A stretch of 64,000 nucleotides of DNA. It comes from Francisellaceae bacterium (GTDB lineage Bacteria > Pseudomonadota > Gammaproteobacteria > UBA6186 > Azoamicaceae). The notes beneath the pieces were generated by a model. That model ran no database searches and was not told the origin of the DNA. It was given only the letters and a program-made list of their open reading frames with translations. The position numbers and the translations under genes were made by a program. Every line of letters starts with the position of its first letter. Within the stretch, counting starts at the first letter, position 1. Positions 8,938 through 17,133 of the stretch are shown one piece after another. The stretch covers positions 1 to 64,000 of the forward strand of contig JABJGS010000039.1 in NCBI GenBank assembly GCA_018703155.1, read 5' to 3'.

Positions 8938-9024
8938 ATTATTCTTGAAGGTATTAAACCAACTTGACTTGGCTTTAGAATAAGGGGATGATTTGAATCA
9001 AGCTTCTTAAGAATAGATATGTAG

Positions 9025-10338
9025 ATGACTAATATTATGAGCCTAGATAATAATGAAAATGATGCAGAAGAAATTTCTGAAATAGATGTTAATAGCACTT
9101 CGGCTGAGAGCCAAAATGGTATAGGAAGAGTATTTGGAGCTGGACTATTGATAGCCGGTACGAGTATTGGTGCTGGAATGTTAGGCTTGCCAGTAAAAAC
9201 TGCTGCAGCAGGGTTTTACTCGACCTCAATAGCGTATGTGGCTGTGTGGCTCATCATGTTATCTACCGCACTAATGACCTTGGAGGTATCTTTTTACTTT
9301 AAAGGTAAGACTAATATGATTTCAATGGCATCTGCTACCATTGGGCCTATGGCTGGCAAGATCATGAAAGTGGTCTATTTATTATTTTTCTATTCAGTCA
9401 TGGCTTCATATACTACTCAAGGTGTTTCCTTAACATCCATTGCTATTGAATCTGGTTCAACATCATCTTTATTTTCACAAATATTTTCAATGTTATGCTT
9501 TGTTACTCCGTTTGCATTGATAGTTTTCATGGGAGCTTATTGGGTTGATCAAATAAATCGTGGATTTATTTTTGGTATAGCAATTTGTTTTGCACTATTA
9601 GTAGTAATGGTACTTAATAATAAAACTCAATTAAGTATGGAGCCTGGCTCAATAGTAAGTGTGCTTCCAGCCCTGTCTCTTATTGTAACATCTCTGGGTT
9701 TTCACGGAATTATCCCATCTTTAAAAAGCTACCTAAATGAAGATATTAAAAAAATAAGAGCAGCGATAGTACTCGGCTCTATGATCCCAGTTGTTGTATA
9801 CATACTTTGGCAGTATGTAATTTTAAGTCATGTTCCCATATGGGGAGCTAATGGATTGGTGAACTTATCACATGCAATTGGTAATCCAGGAGAAAAACTA
9901 ATTTCAGCAATAAGTAGTAAGAGCAGTTATGCTAGCCTTATCGTTGTGGTTTTTTCACTTTGCGCCATCTTTAGTTCTTATGTCGGTGTGGCATTAGGGA
10001 TAACAGATTTTCTTTTTGATGCATTTAAGAATATTAAAAATGCTTCCATAAGCCAAATTAGTATAGTGTTGCTAACATTTATTCCTCCAGTAATCTTTGC
10101 TATTGCCTATCCTTCAGGATTTATGATGGCTCTATCATACGCAGGAATATTTGCAGCAGTATTATTAGTTATATTTCCAGCACTTATGATGTACCTAGGA
10201 CGAAGTAAATCTCAACTTAATTTATATAGAGTTAAATTTGGCAGGCCTTTAGCATTGCTTGCTCTTATATTTGGAGTTAGCGTCGTTCTATTAGAAATAT
10301 CGATTCAATTTAATTTTGTAGATGTTAAATTCTTCTAG
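9025..10338 (+). CDS. Aromatic amino-acid permease (TyrP/Mtr, HAAAP family)
   Basis: A 437-residue membrane protein with about eleven hydrophobic segments. After an acidic N-tail of about 30 residues, the motif AGTSIGAGMLGLP is the helix-1 signature of the TyrP/Mtr/TnaB family. GFHGIIPSLKSYL near the middle is also typical of the family. It imports tyrosine, tryptophan or phenylalanine by proton symport. ATG at 9025 or 9037 could be the start; no strong ribosome site separates them. It is divergent from hpd and upstream of an aminotransferase, phhB and glutamate dehydrogenase, so it probably supplies the tyrosine/phenylalanine degraded by this cluster. Confidence 0.88.
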   Translation: MTNIMSLDNNENDAEEISEIDVNSTSAESQNGIGRVFGAGLLIAGTSIGAGMLGLPVKTAAAGFYSTSIAYVAVWLIMLSTALMTLEVSFYFKGKTNMISMASATIGPMAGKIMKVVYLLFFYSVMASYTTQGVSLTSIAIESGSTSSLFSQIFSMLCFVTPFALIVFMGAYWVDQINRGFIFGIAICFALLVVMVLNNKTQLSMEPGSIVSVLPALSLIVTSLGFHGIIPSLKSYLNEDIKKIRAAIVLGSMIPVVVYILWQYVILSHVPIWGANGLVNLSHAIGNPGEKLISAISSKSSYASLIVVVFSLCAIFSSYVGVALGITDFLFDAFKNIKNASISQISIVLLTFIPPVIFAIAYPSGFMMALSYAGIFAAVLLVIFPALMMYLGRSKSQLNLYRVKFGRPLALLALIFGVSVVLLEISIQFNFVDVKFF

Positions 10339-10355
10339 AACTGACGGGATAATAT

Positions 10356-11462
10356 ATGACTAGTATATCTGACAGGGCTATGCCCTGGGCCAATAGTTTA
10401 GTGCCATATCAGCCAGGAAAACCTATTGCTGAATTACAAAGAGAACAAAATATAGATAAGGTTGTTAAGTTAGCAAGCAATGAAAATCCATTGGGACCAA
10501 GTCCATTAGCATTAGCTAAGCTTAATAAAAACTTTCTAGAAACTATGCATTTCTATCCTGACGGTAGTGGTTATGAACTAAAAGAAGCTTTAGCTAATTA
10601 TCATGGCAGAGATAAAAATGAATTTATTCTTGGCAATGGCTCTGATCAGATTTTTGGATTTGTGATCAAAGCTTTAGTTTCATCAACAGATAACATAGTA
10701 GTTTCAGAATACGGATTTGCAGCATATGCGATAGCAGCTAAGTCTGTTGGTGCAAATATTAAAATAGCTAAAGCAAATGGTTGGGGACATGATCTTGATC
10801 AAATGCTGAAAGAGATAGATGGAGACACAAAAGTAGTTTTCATTGCTAATCCGAATAACCCAACAGGAACATGGAATACACAAGCAGAATTTGATCGTTT
10901 CATGACCAATGTTCCTGAAGATGTATTGGTTGTGGTTGATCAGGCATATTTTGAATATGTTAAGGATGAGCCTGATTATCCAAATGCAGTTGAGTACATA
11001 TCAGAACATAAAAACTTAATGGTAACCTTTACTTATTCAAAAGCTTTTGGCCTGGCAGGGTTAAGGATTGGTTATGGAGTTGCTAATGCTAATTTAATTA
11101 GTTTGTTTGATAGATTTAGATTGCCATTTAATATTAATCAGCCAGCAATGCAAGCAGCAGCAGCAGCTTTAGAAGATGTAGATCATATAAAAAATAGTAT
11201 TACTATAAATCAACAGGGCAAAAATCAGCTATATAATGCTTTTACAGAGATCGGTTTAGAGTACATACCATCTATGGGTAATTTCGTTATGGTTAATATT
11301 GCTAGTGATACTGGTCCAATATACGAAGCATTGCAAAACAAAGGTATAATTGTACGGCCATTAAAGCCATATGGTATTGATACATGGCTGAGAATCAGTG
11401 TAGGTTTAAAAGAGCAGAATAGCTTATTGATAAAAGAATTATCAGTTTTACTAGGGAAGTAG
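10356..11462 (+). CDS. Histidinol-phosphate/aromatic aminotransferase (HisC type)
   Basis: PLP-dependent class II aminotransferase of 368 residues. SNENPLGPSP near 41-50, NPNNPTG near 165-171 and the PLP lysine in TYSKAFGLAGLRIGY (Lys229) place it with HisC, second-copy (HisC2) type. No other his gene is nearby. Its neighbours are an aromatic permease and phhB, so it is more likely to transaminate tyrosine to 4-hydroxyphenylpyruvate, feeding Hpd, than to make histidine. That role is inference from context; HisC enzymes are known to accept aromatic amino acids. The phhB ribosome site lies within its last codons, indicating coupled translation. Confidence 0.85.
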   Translation: MTSISDRAMPWANSLVPYQPGKPIAELQREQNIDKVVKLASNENPLGPSPLALAKLNKNFLETMHFYPDGSGYELKEALANYHGRDKNEFILGNGSDQIFGFVIKALVSSTDNIVVSEYGFAAYAIAAKSVGANIKIAKANGWGHDLDQMLKEIDGDTKVVFIANPNNPTGTWNTQAEFDRFMTNVPEDVLVVVDQAYFEYVKDEPDYPNAVEYISEHKNLMVTFTYSKAFGLAGLRIGYGVANANLISLFDRFRLPFNINQPAMQAAAAALEDVDHIKNSITINQQGKNQLYNAFTEIGLEYIPSMGNFVMVNIASDTGPIYEALQNKGIIVRPLKPYGIDTWLRISVGLKEQNSLLIKELSVLLGK

Positions 11463-11464
11463 TG

Positions 11465-11809
11465 ATGAGTGAATTGACCGAAAAGAAATGTGAAGCATGT
11501 GAAAGTTGGGTTGCACCAATGGCATCAGAGTTAGCAAATGATTTTTTAGGGAAATTGGAAAGTGGATGGCAACTCAGTACAGATGGAAAAACTATAACAA
11601 AAGAATATAAGTTCAAAAATTATTATAGAACTATGGCTTTTGTAAATGCAATCGCATGGATGGCAAATGGGGAAGGACATCACCCAGATTTAGAGGTTAG
11701 CTATAATCGTTGTGTGATAAATTATACAACACATGCAATTAAAGGTTTATCTGAAAATGATTTCATTTGCGCAGCAAAAGCTGATGAAATATTAAAGTAT
11801 GGACCATAG
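11465..11809 (+). CDS. phhB: Pterin-4a-carbinolamine dehydratase
   Basis: Recycles the pterin cofactor after each phenylalanine hydroxylase turnover by dehydrating 4a-hydroxytetrahydrobiopterin. The family signature is clear: GHHPDLEVSYN, followed by VINYTTHAIKGLSENDF. I start at ATG 11465 (114 aa), five bases after AGGGAAG in the end of the aminotransferase gene, rather than the overlapping GTG at 11462. Together with phhA, 1.5 kb downstream on the opposite strand, it completes the phenylalanine-to-tyrosine step. Confidence 0.93.
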   Translation: MSELTEKKCEACESWVAPMASELANDFLGKLESGWQLSTDGKTITKEYKFKNYYRTMAFVNAIAWMANGEGHHPDLEVSYNRCVINYTTHAIKGLSENDFICAAKADEILKYGP

Positions 11810-11830
11810 TACAATAGTAGAGGTATAACA

Positions 11831-13129
11831 GTGAAAATTTTTGATAGTGCGATAGCACGTCTTGATAGAGCCCTAGAAAAAGCAAGTATTGATCCTGAAG
11901 TAGTTAATACTTTAAAGAGTCCAAAATCAGTATTAGAAGTATCTATACCATTGAGAATGGATGATGGAACTCAGAAAATTTTCACTGGGTTTCGGGTTCG
12001 TCATAATGATACTTTGGGACCGACTAAAGGTGGGCTTAGATATCATCCTCAAGTGACTAGAGAAGAGGTTATGGCCCTTGCTTTTTGGATGACCATTAAG
12101 TGTGCACTTTTAGAATTGCCTTTTGGTGGTGGTAAAGGTGGTGTTGCTGTTAATCCTAAAGAACTAAGTCGTATGGAGTTAGAAAGGTTATCTCGCGAAT
12201 ATATTGCCTTAATAGCTGATTCTATTGGACCAAATAAAGATATACCAGCTCCAGATGTTTACACCAATTCAATGATAATGGGTTGGATGATGGATGAATA
12301 TTCAAGTATTACTAGAGAGATAACGCCTGCAGTAATTACTGGGAAACCTATTCCTCTAGGTGGAAGCCTAGGCCGTGATGATGCTACAGGCCGAGGTGCA
12401 TATTATTGCATTAAGCAAATAGAAAAAATGCAAGGATGGGATCCTCGAGAAAAAACTGTAGCAATTCAAGGATTTGGTAATGCTGGGCAGCATGTTGCTA
12501 AATTGCTACATAATGATGGTTATAAGATAATTGCTGTTAGTGATTCTCAAGGTGGCATATTATTAGAAACAGGCTTTGATATTCCCTCAATCATTCATGC
12601 TAAAAACAGTGCTAAAGTTGTAAAGGCTGTTTATTGCAAGGATTCTGTGTGTGAATCAGTGCCAGCTGATAGTATTAGTAATGAACAGCTACTAGAATTA
12701 GATGTTGATATTTTGATACCTTCTGCACTTGAAGGGCAAATTCATGTTGATAACGTTGACAATATTAAAGCAAATTATATAGTCGAAGTTGCTAATGGGC
12801 CAATTAATTCTGATGTCGATGCAATACTCGGTAAAAAAGGTGTTATTGTTGTTCCTGATATATTAGCTAATGCTGGTGGTGTAGTTGTTAGTTATTATGA
12901 GTGGGTACAAAATAAATCTGCTGACTACTGGGAAGAGGAAGTTGTGCATGAGAGATTGCTTGCAAGAATGAATAAAGCTTTTACTCGCGTACATAATCTT
13001 GCTATTGAAAAAAATATTGATATGAGAACAGCAGCATATATAGTTGCGTTAGAAAGATTATCTGATGCAATAACTGCTAGAGGCACGCATCAATATTTCA
13101 TGCCAAAAACAGAAACAGAACTATTATAA
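11831..13129 (+). CDS. Glu/Leu/Phe/Val dehydrogenase (glutamate dehydrogenase)
   Basis: A 432-residue NAD(P)-dependent dehydrogenase that interconverts glutamate and 2-oxoglutarate. The catalytic lysine is in PFGGGKGGVAVNP (Lys102), the catalytic Asp in PAPDV (Asp142), and the Rossmann motif is QGFGNAGQHVA near 214-224. The overall pattern fits glutamate dehydrogenase better than the shorter (about 350-residue) leucine dehydrogenases. The start is GTG at 11831. It is the last gene after permease, aminotransferase and phhB, so it can regenerate the 2-oxoglutarate acceptor used by transamination and release ammonia. It converges with phhA. Confidence 0.85.
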   Translation: MKIFDSAIARLDRALEKASIDPEVVNTLKSPKSVLEVSIPLRMDDGTQKIFTGFRVRHNDTLGPTKGGLRYHPQVTREEVMALAFWMTIKCALLELPFGGGKGGVAVNPKELSRMELERLSREYIALIADSIGPNKDIPAPDVYTNSMIMGWMMDEYSSITREITPAVITGKPIPLGGSLGRDDATGRGAYYCIKQIEKMQGWDPREKTVAIQGFGNAGQHVAKLLHNDGYKIIAVSDSQGGILLETGFDIPSIIHAKNSAKVVKAVYCKDSVCESVPADSISNEQLLELDVDILIPSALEGQIHVDNVDNIKANYIVEVANGPINSDVDAILGKKGVIVVPDILANAGGVVVSYYEWVQNKSADYWEEEVVHERLLARMNKAFTRVHNLAIEKNIDMRTAAYIVALERLSDAITARGTHQYFMPKTETELL

Positions 13130-13143
13130 GTATTTGTCTACTG

Positions 13144-13171
13144 CTCTTTCTCTTATTTAGCAGAGGAAGAG
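13144..13171 (+). terminator. Hairpin between gdh and phhA
   Basis: CTCTTTCTCT (13144-13153) pairs with AGAGGAAGAG (13162-13171) with nine Watson-Crick pairs and one G-U around an eight-base loop. It sits just after the glutamate dehydrogenase stop and between two convergent genes. The following T-tract is imperfect. Confidence 0.45.
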
Positions 13172-13272
13172 TGGGTTCTAGGCTTCTTTCGTTAAGAGTT
13201 GAAATTTAATCAATATGATATGCTGAAAAACCTTATCTATTCAGGTCGAGGATGTAAGGCATTCCTTTGTGA

Positions 13273-14067
13273 TTAAGTTTTGTCTTTAGGTGTAAAAAGC
13301 GGAGCAAACATTCCCAGTTCACTAGCTTGAACTATAGATTTTTTCAAGTCTAAGTCAAAAACGCTATATAGATCATCAAGTGAATCTAACACGTAGTAAA
13401 TAGGTTGAAGTATATCTATTCGATAAGGTGTTCTTAGAATATCAATAATATTAAACTCTCGATGTTCAGCCTTATTACTTTCTAAGGAATATGGTGTTTC
13501 AGCTATAGATGAAAGTATACCACCACCATAGATCCGTAGGCCCTCTTCTGTTTTAAGCAGACCAAACTCAATGGTAAACCAATAAATTTTTGCTAATTCA
13601 ACACGTTCTTTAGGCGTGCATGTAAGTGCAAATTCTCCATATTTTTGTGAAAAATGGGCATATGCTTTATTTCTGAGCATTGGGCAATGACCGAAAATTT
13701 CATGGAATATATCTGGCTCTTGTAAATAATCTAGCTCATCAAGAGTTCTAATAAATGTTGCAGCTGGAAATTTTTTATTAGCGAGTAATTTGAAGAATTT
13801 TTCAAACCCAATTAGAGCTGGTACTGGAGCAACTCCCCATCCAGTTATAGATGCCATAGCATGGTTAATATCCGGAATTTGAGGAATGCTGTCTGTTGTC
13901 ATCGAAAGGGTTTTCAAGCCTTCAATGTATTCATCACAGGCACGATTTTCTAGGATAGCTATTTGCCGTTTATATAATATCCCCCAAGTATCATTTTCTT
14001 CTTGAGAGTAATTAACAAAGCCTCGATCGTCAGGTTTTTTAGAAATATATTTTGACTCTTTTGCCAC
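13273..14067 (-). CDS. phhA: Phenylalanine 4-monooxygenase
   Basis: Pterin- and iron-dependent hydroxylase converting phenylalanine to tyrosine. It is the compact bacterial form (264 residues, no regulatory domain). The 2-His-1-carboxylate iron site is EPDIFHEIFGHCP with His122 and His127, and Glu167 in YWFTIEFGLL. GWGVAPVPALI is the pterin-loop region. It is convergent with the permease-aminotransferase-phhB-gdh unit and separately transcribed. With phhB it feeds tyrosine into the Hpd route; in some intracellular Legionellales it also serves melanin-like pigment formation via homogentisate. Confidence 0.95.
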   Translation of the reverse strand: MAKESKYISKKPDDRGFVNYSQEENDTWGILYKRQIAILENRACDEYIEGLKTLSMTTDSIPQIPDINHAMASITGWGVAPVPALIGFEKFFKLLANKKFPAATFIRTLDELDYLQEPDIFHEIFGHCPMLRNKAYAHFSQKYGEFALTCTPKERVELAKIYWFTIEFGLLKTEEGLRIYGGGILSSIAETPYSLESNKAEHREFNIIDILRTPYRIDILQPIYYVLDSLDDLYSVFDLDLKKSIVQASELGMFAPLFTPKDKT

Positions 14068-14175
14068 GTAGAGTTCACCTAAAATCTTACATTAATACTA
14101 ATCATATTAGCACAACACAAAACATATAAGATATTTTAAACTTACGCCATATCTACTTTGTTAGTATATGCCGAG

Positions 14176-14306
14176 AAAGCCACCTGAATGGATGCTACTC
14201 TCCTTATGTGTAGATGCGACAAAACTTAAATGGGCGAGTATTTAATGGTATGACCGGATTTTGAGGTTCTAACCTTGAAGTGTGTCCGCTAACTGTGGTG
14301 GGCTTT
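14176..14306 (+). ncRNA. Candidate structured RNA leader before the ATP/ADP translocase
   Basis: About 130 bases that are visibly less AT-rich than their surroundings and carry nested pairing. AAGCCACC near 14178 pairs with GGTGGGCTT near 14297 (one bulge), CTAC pairs with GTAG near 14196/14210, CGGA pairs with TCCG near 14255/14286, and AGGTT pairs with AACCT near 14265/14272. It ends about 50 bases before the translocase start. I cannot match it to a known riboswitch; a decayed insertion-sequence end is an alternative. The pairings are found by eye only. Confidence 0.25.
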
Positions 14307-14358
14307 AATCTAAAATAAATTTTCCGTTAATAATAATTATAAAATTTGGATTATAACT

Positions 14359-15870
14359 ATGTCTAATATATCTTCTATTAATAATGACGAACATTCACCG
14401 TTCGGTAGACTCAGACAATTTTTTTGGCCAATTCATAATTTTGAGCTAAAAAAACTACTACCCATGCTTTTTTTATTTTTCTTTATTTCTTTTAATTACA
14501 GTATTTTACGTAACATTAAAGATGCATTGGTTATTAATGCAGCAGGCAGCCCTGGGGCTGATATAATACCGTATTTAAAATTATGGTGTGTTATTCCTTG
14601 CGCTATTCTTTTTATGATTATTTTCACTAAACTGTCAAGCTGCCTATCTAAACAACAGATGTTTTATGGGCTGACTTCTTTTTTTCTTGGATTTTTTGTT
14701 CTTTTTGCATTCGTCTTGTATCCTAATTTTGAAGCAATCCACCCTATAACACTGCAAAGCACATGGCTACCAGAGGGCTTTATTGCTATATTTCGTATAT
14801 GGAGTTTTTCACTATTTTTTGTAATAGCTGAGCTTTGGGGAAGTATTATACTTTCGCTAATGTTTTGGGGGTTTGCAAATGAGATAACGAAGGTTGAAGA
14901 ATCTAAAAGATTTTATGCTTTATTTGGTATTGGGGCAAATATTGCTCTTGAATTTTCAGGACGAGCCACTAGTTACTTTGCAAAAATTGGTTCTAGTTTG
15001 CCTGCGAGCATGAACGCTGAGAAAATTTCAATCGTGGGTCTTCTGACGTTGTGTTGTATTTCTTCAGTAATAATTATGGCGCTGTACCGCTGGATCAGTC
15101 TGCACGTCCTAACAGATCCAAAATTTCATGATTCAACCAAAGTAAAAGTTAAAAAGAAGAAAGAACAAAAATCTCTAAAAGATAGCTTCGTCTTTTTGTT
15201 TAAGTCTAAATACTTGATGTATATAGCCATGCTTGTGATAGCATATGGCGTTTCCATAAATTTGATCGAAGTTACATGGAAAAACCAGTTGAAAGAACTC
15301 TATCCATCTACAATAGAGTATTTAGCTTTTCAAGGTATGTACAATCGCTTAGTTGGCTGGACTACAGTAATTATGATGCTTTTTGTTTCAGGTAATGTTT
15401 TACGGAAATTTGGCTGGACCATAACAGCTTTAATTACCCCTGTTACATTACTTATTTCAGGCATGGGGTTTTTTGGCTGCCTGATTTTCAAGGAACAGCT
15501 GGGTCCTGTATTTATCATGTTAGGTGGAATGACGCCTTTATTGTTTGCAGTTATATTTGGAACATTTCAAAATGTTATCAGCAAATCATCTAAATATTCT
15601 CTTTTTGACCCAACCAAAGAAATGGCATATATCCCTTTAGATGATGAGTCAAAAACAAACGGTAAGGCAGCTGTAGACGTAGTAGCTTCAAGGTTAGGAA
15701 AGGCAGGAGGATCGTTAATTCTACAGATGCTTCTGCTAATAGGTCCCTTGGCAACAATAACACCACATGTCGCATTCATAGTGTTTTTTATTATTTTTGC
15801 ATGGATGTTTGCTGTTAAAAAATTAGGTATAGAGTTTAGCCGTATGAGCTCGGGTAATATGTCAGCTTAA
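14359..15870 (+). CDS. tlc: ATP/ADP translocase (NTT/Tlc family)
   Basis: Nucleotide transporter that imports host ATP in exchange for bacterial ADP, the hallmark of energy parasitism in Rickettsia, Chlamydia and related intracellular symbionts. The 503-residue length and about twelve membrane segments fit. Family landmarks are the N-terminal FWPIHNFELKKLLPM, then SILRNIKDALVINAAGSPGADIIPYLK, WGSIILSLMFWGFANEIT, and the late KTNGKAAVDVVASRLGKAGGS. The gene stands alone, and the flanks carry an inverted 11-base sequence (14211-14221 and 15893-15903). Nucleotide specificity (ATP/ADP rather than another NTT substrate) is the default family assignment and not proven by sequence alone. Confidence 0.93.
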   Translation: MSNISSINNDEHSPFGRLRQFFWPIHNFELKKLLPMLFLFFFISFNYSILRNIKDALVINAAGSPGADIIPYLKLWCVIPCAILFMIIFTKLSSCLSKQQMFYGLTSFFLGFFVLFAFVLYPNFEAIHPITLQSTWLPEGFIAIFRIWSFSLFFVIAELWGSIILSLMFWGFANEITKVEESKRFYALFGIGANIALEFSGRATSYFAKIGSSLPASMNAEKISIVGLLTLCCISSVIIMALYRWISLHVLTDPKFHDSTKVKVKKKKEQKSLKDSFVFLFKSKYLMYIAMLVIAYGVSINLIEVTWKNQLKELYPSTIEYLAFQGMYNRLVGWTTVIMMLFVSGNVLRKFGWTITALITPVTLLISGMGFFGCLIFKEQLGPVFIMLGGMTPLLFAVIFGTFQNVISKSSKYSLFDPTKEMAYIPLDDESKTNGKAAVDVVASRLGKAGGSLILQMLLLIGPLATITPHVAFIVFFIIFAWMFAVKKLGIEFSRMSSGNMSA

Positions 15871-15877
15871 ATTGGGC

Positions 15878-15911
15878 ATTGGGTTCCTGATGTGTCGCAT
15901 CTAGGCCCAAT
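15878..15911 (+). terminator. Hairpin after tlc
   Basis: ATTGGG (15878-15883), CCT and GATG pair with CATC, AGG and CCCAAT (15906-15911), leaving small bulges and the loop TGTCG. It starts eight bases after the tlc stop. There is no strong T-run, so termination is likely but unproven. Confidence 0.45.
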
Positions 15912-16220
15912 ACTTAGCTAACTATTCTTATAGTAAGAATAAGTTTTGTCATAATTCAGTCATAATTTTTAGCAACTTAAAGCATACTTGGAGAATGGGG
16001 CACAAAAGTTGCCTGCAAATGCAGCAACATTAAGTGGTGAAATGAACCAATAATGAGTGAAGATTAGTAATAATTTCTATTGCCATTTACTTATTTAAAA
16101 AAATATAAATTTACGTTAAATTAAATTTATGATGAAATTATGTAAAAATTCAAAAGTAAATGTTGGTAACAGGAAACTAATTTCAGGAATAGCTGAAGTT
16201 TTGATGAAATGTTTTTTATA
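15912..16220. other. Gene-free stretch between tlc and hmgL
   Basis: AT-rich convergent intergenic sequence. A short forward frame from 16129 runs into the antisense of hmgL and looks spurious. Nothing else is supported. Confidence 0.4.
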
Positions 16221-17126
16221 TTATTTCATTTTTCCTAAGTTAGCTAATGCTACTTTAGAGCGTGCTGGATGGCCTAGATATTTGATAACAAAATTCGATA
16301 TTTCTAATAGATCTTCAATTTTAACACCAGTCTCTATACCCAGGCCATTTAACATATAAACAACATCTTCCGTTGCAACATTCCCAGATGATCCTCTTGC
16401 ATATGGGCACCCACCAAGTCCAGCTATTGATGAATCAACTATGTGAATTCCTTCTTGCAGACAAGCATAGATATTGACTAATGCCTGTCCATAAGTGTCA
16501 TGAAAATGTACAGCAATTTTATCTATTGAAAGCTCATTTTTTACTGCTTGGACCAAGGCTACAGCTTCTTTTGCTGTGCCAATACCAATGGTATCACCCA
16601 AAGAAATTTCATAACATCCAAGGGAGTCAAGTATTTTAACCAGCTTAATAATATCTTGCATTTTAGTTTTACCACTATAAGGGCAGCCTAGAACACAGGA
16701 GATATATCCACGTATTTTGTAATTATGCTCTTTTGCAGCATTCGCAACATTACGCATTTTGGTGATAGATTCATCAATACTACAGTTGATGTTTTTCTTG
16801 GAAAATTCTTCTGATGCTGAGGCAAAAAGTGCAATGGTATCAATAGGTGTTTTCATTGCATCTTTTAATCCCTGTACGTTAGGAATTAATACTGGGTAAT
16901 TTTTATTAGGAGCTTTATTTATACCTAGCATAACCTCGCTAGCGTCTTGCAATTGGGGGATCCATTTTGGCGAGACAAAACTAGTACACTCAATAGTCGA
17001 GATACCAGTTTTAGATAATTTATTGATGAGCTCAATTTTCACATCAGTAGGTACTGAGGATGCCTCATTTTGTAAACCATCTCGTGGTCCAACTTCCACT
17101 ATTTTAACTTTACTTGGTAGTGTCAT
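16221..17126 (-). CDS. mvaB: Hydroxymethylglutaryl-CoA lyase
   Basis: Cleaves HMG-CoA to acetyl-CoA and acetoacetate, the final step of leucine degradation (LiuE). It is a TIM-barrel enzyme with VEVGPRDGLQNE near the N-terminus, SCVLGCPYSG in the middle, VHFHDTYGQA, and the family signature GLGGCPYARGSSGNVATED with its catalytic Cys. I start at ATG 17126 (301 aa), six bases after GAGG, rather than the GTG two codons earlier. It begins seven bases after the mccA stop, so it is the last gene of the mccA-hmgL unit. It looks intact although mccA is interrupted. Confidence 0.93.
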   Translation of the reverse strand: MTLPSKVKIVEVGPRDGLQNEASSVPTDVKIELINKLSKTGISTIECTSFVSPKWIPQLQDASEVMLGINKAPNKNYPVLIPNVQGLKDAMKTPIDTIALFASASEEFSKKNINCSIDESITKMRNVANAAKEHNYKIRGYISCVLGCPYSGKTKMQDIIKLVKILDSLGCYEISLGDTIGIGTAKEAVALVQAVKNELSIDKIAVHFHDTYGQALVNIYACLQEGIHIVDSSIAGLGGCPYARGSSGNVATEDVVYMLNGLGIETGVKIEDLLEISNFVIKYLGHPARSKVALANLGKMK

Positions 17127-17133
17127 ATTCACC

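Noticed and set aside
8880-9098. 72-codon minus-strand ORF between hpd and the permease
   Set aside because: It overlaps the permease start and occupies the divergent promoter region; no ribosome site or family resemblance.
10356-11462. Aminotransferase as part of histidine biosynthesis
   Set aside because: Not excluded, but no other his gene is near and the neighbours are all aromatic amino-acid genes, so the biosynthetic name was not used as the main call.
16129-16359. 76-codon plus-strand ORF near the hmgL end
   Set aside because: Most of it is antisense to hmgL, and the rest has no family resemblance.
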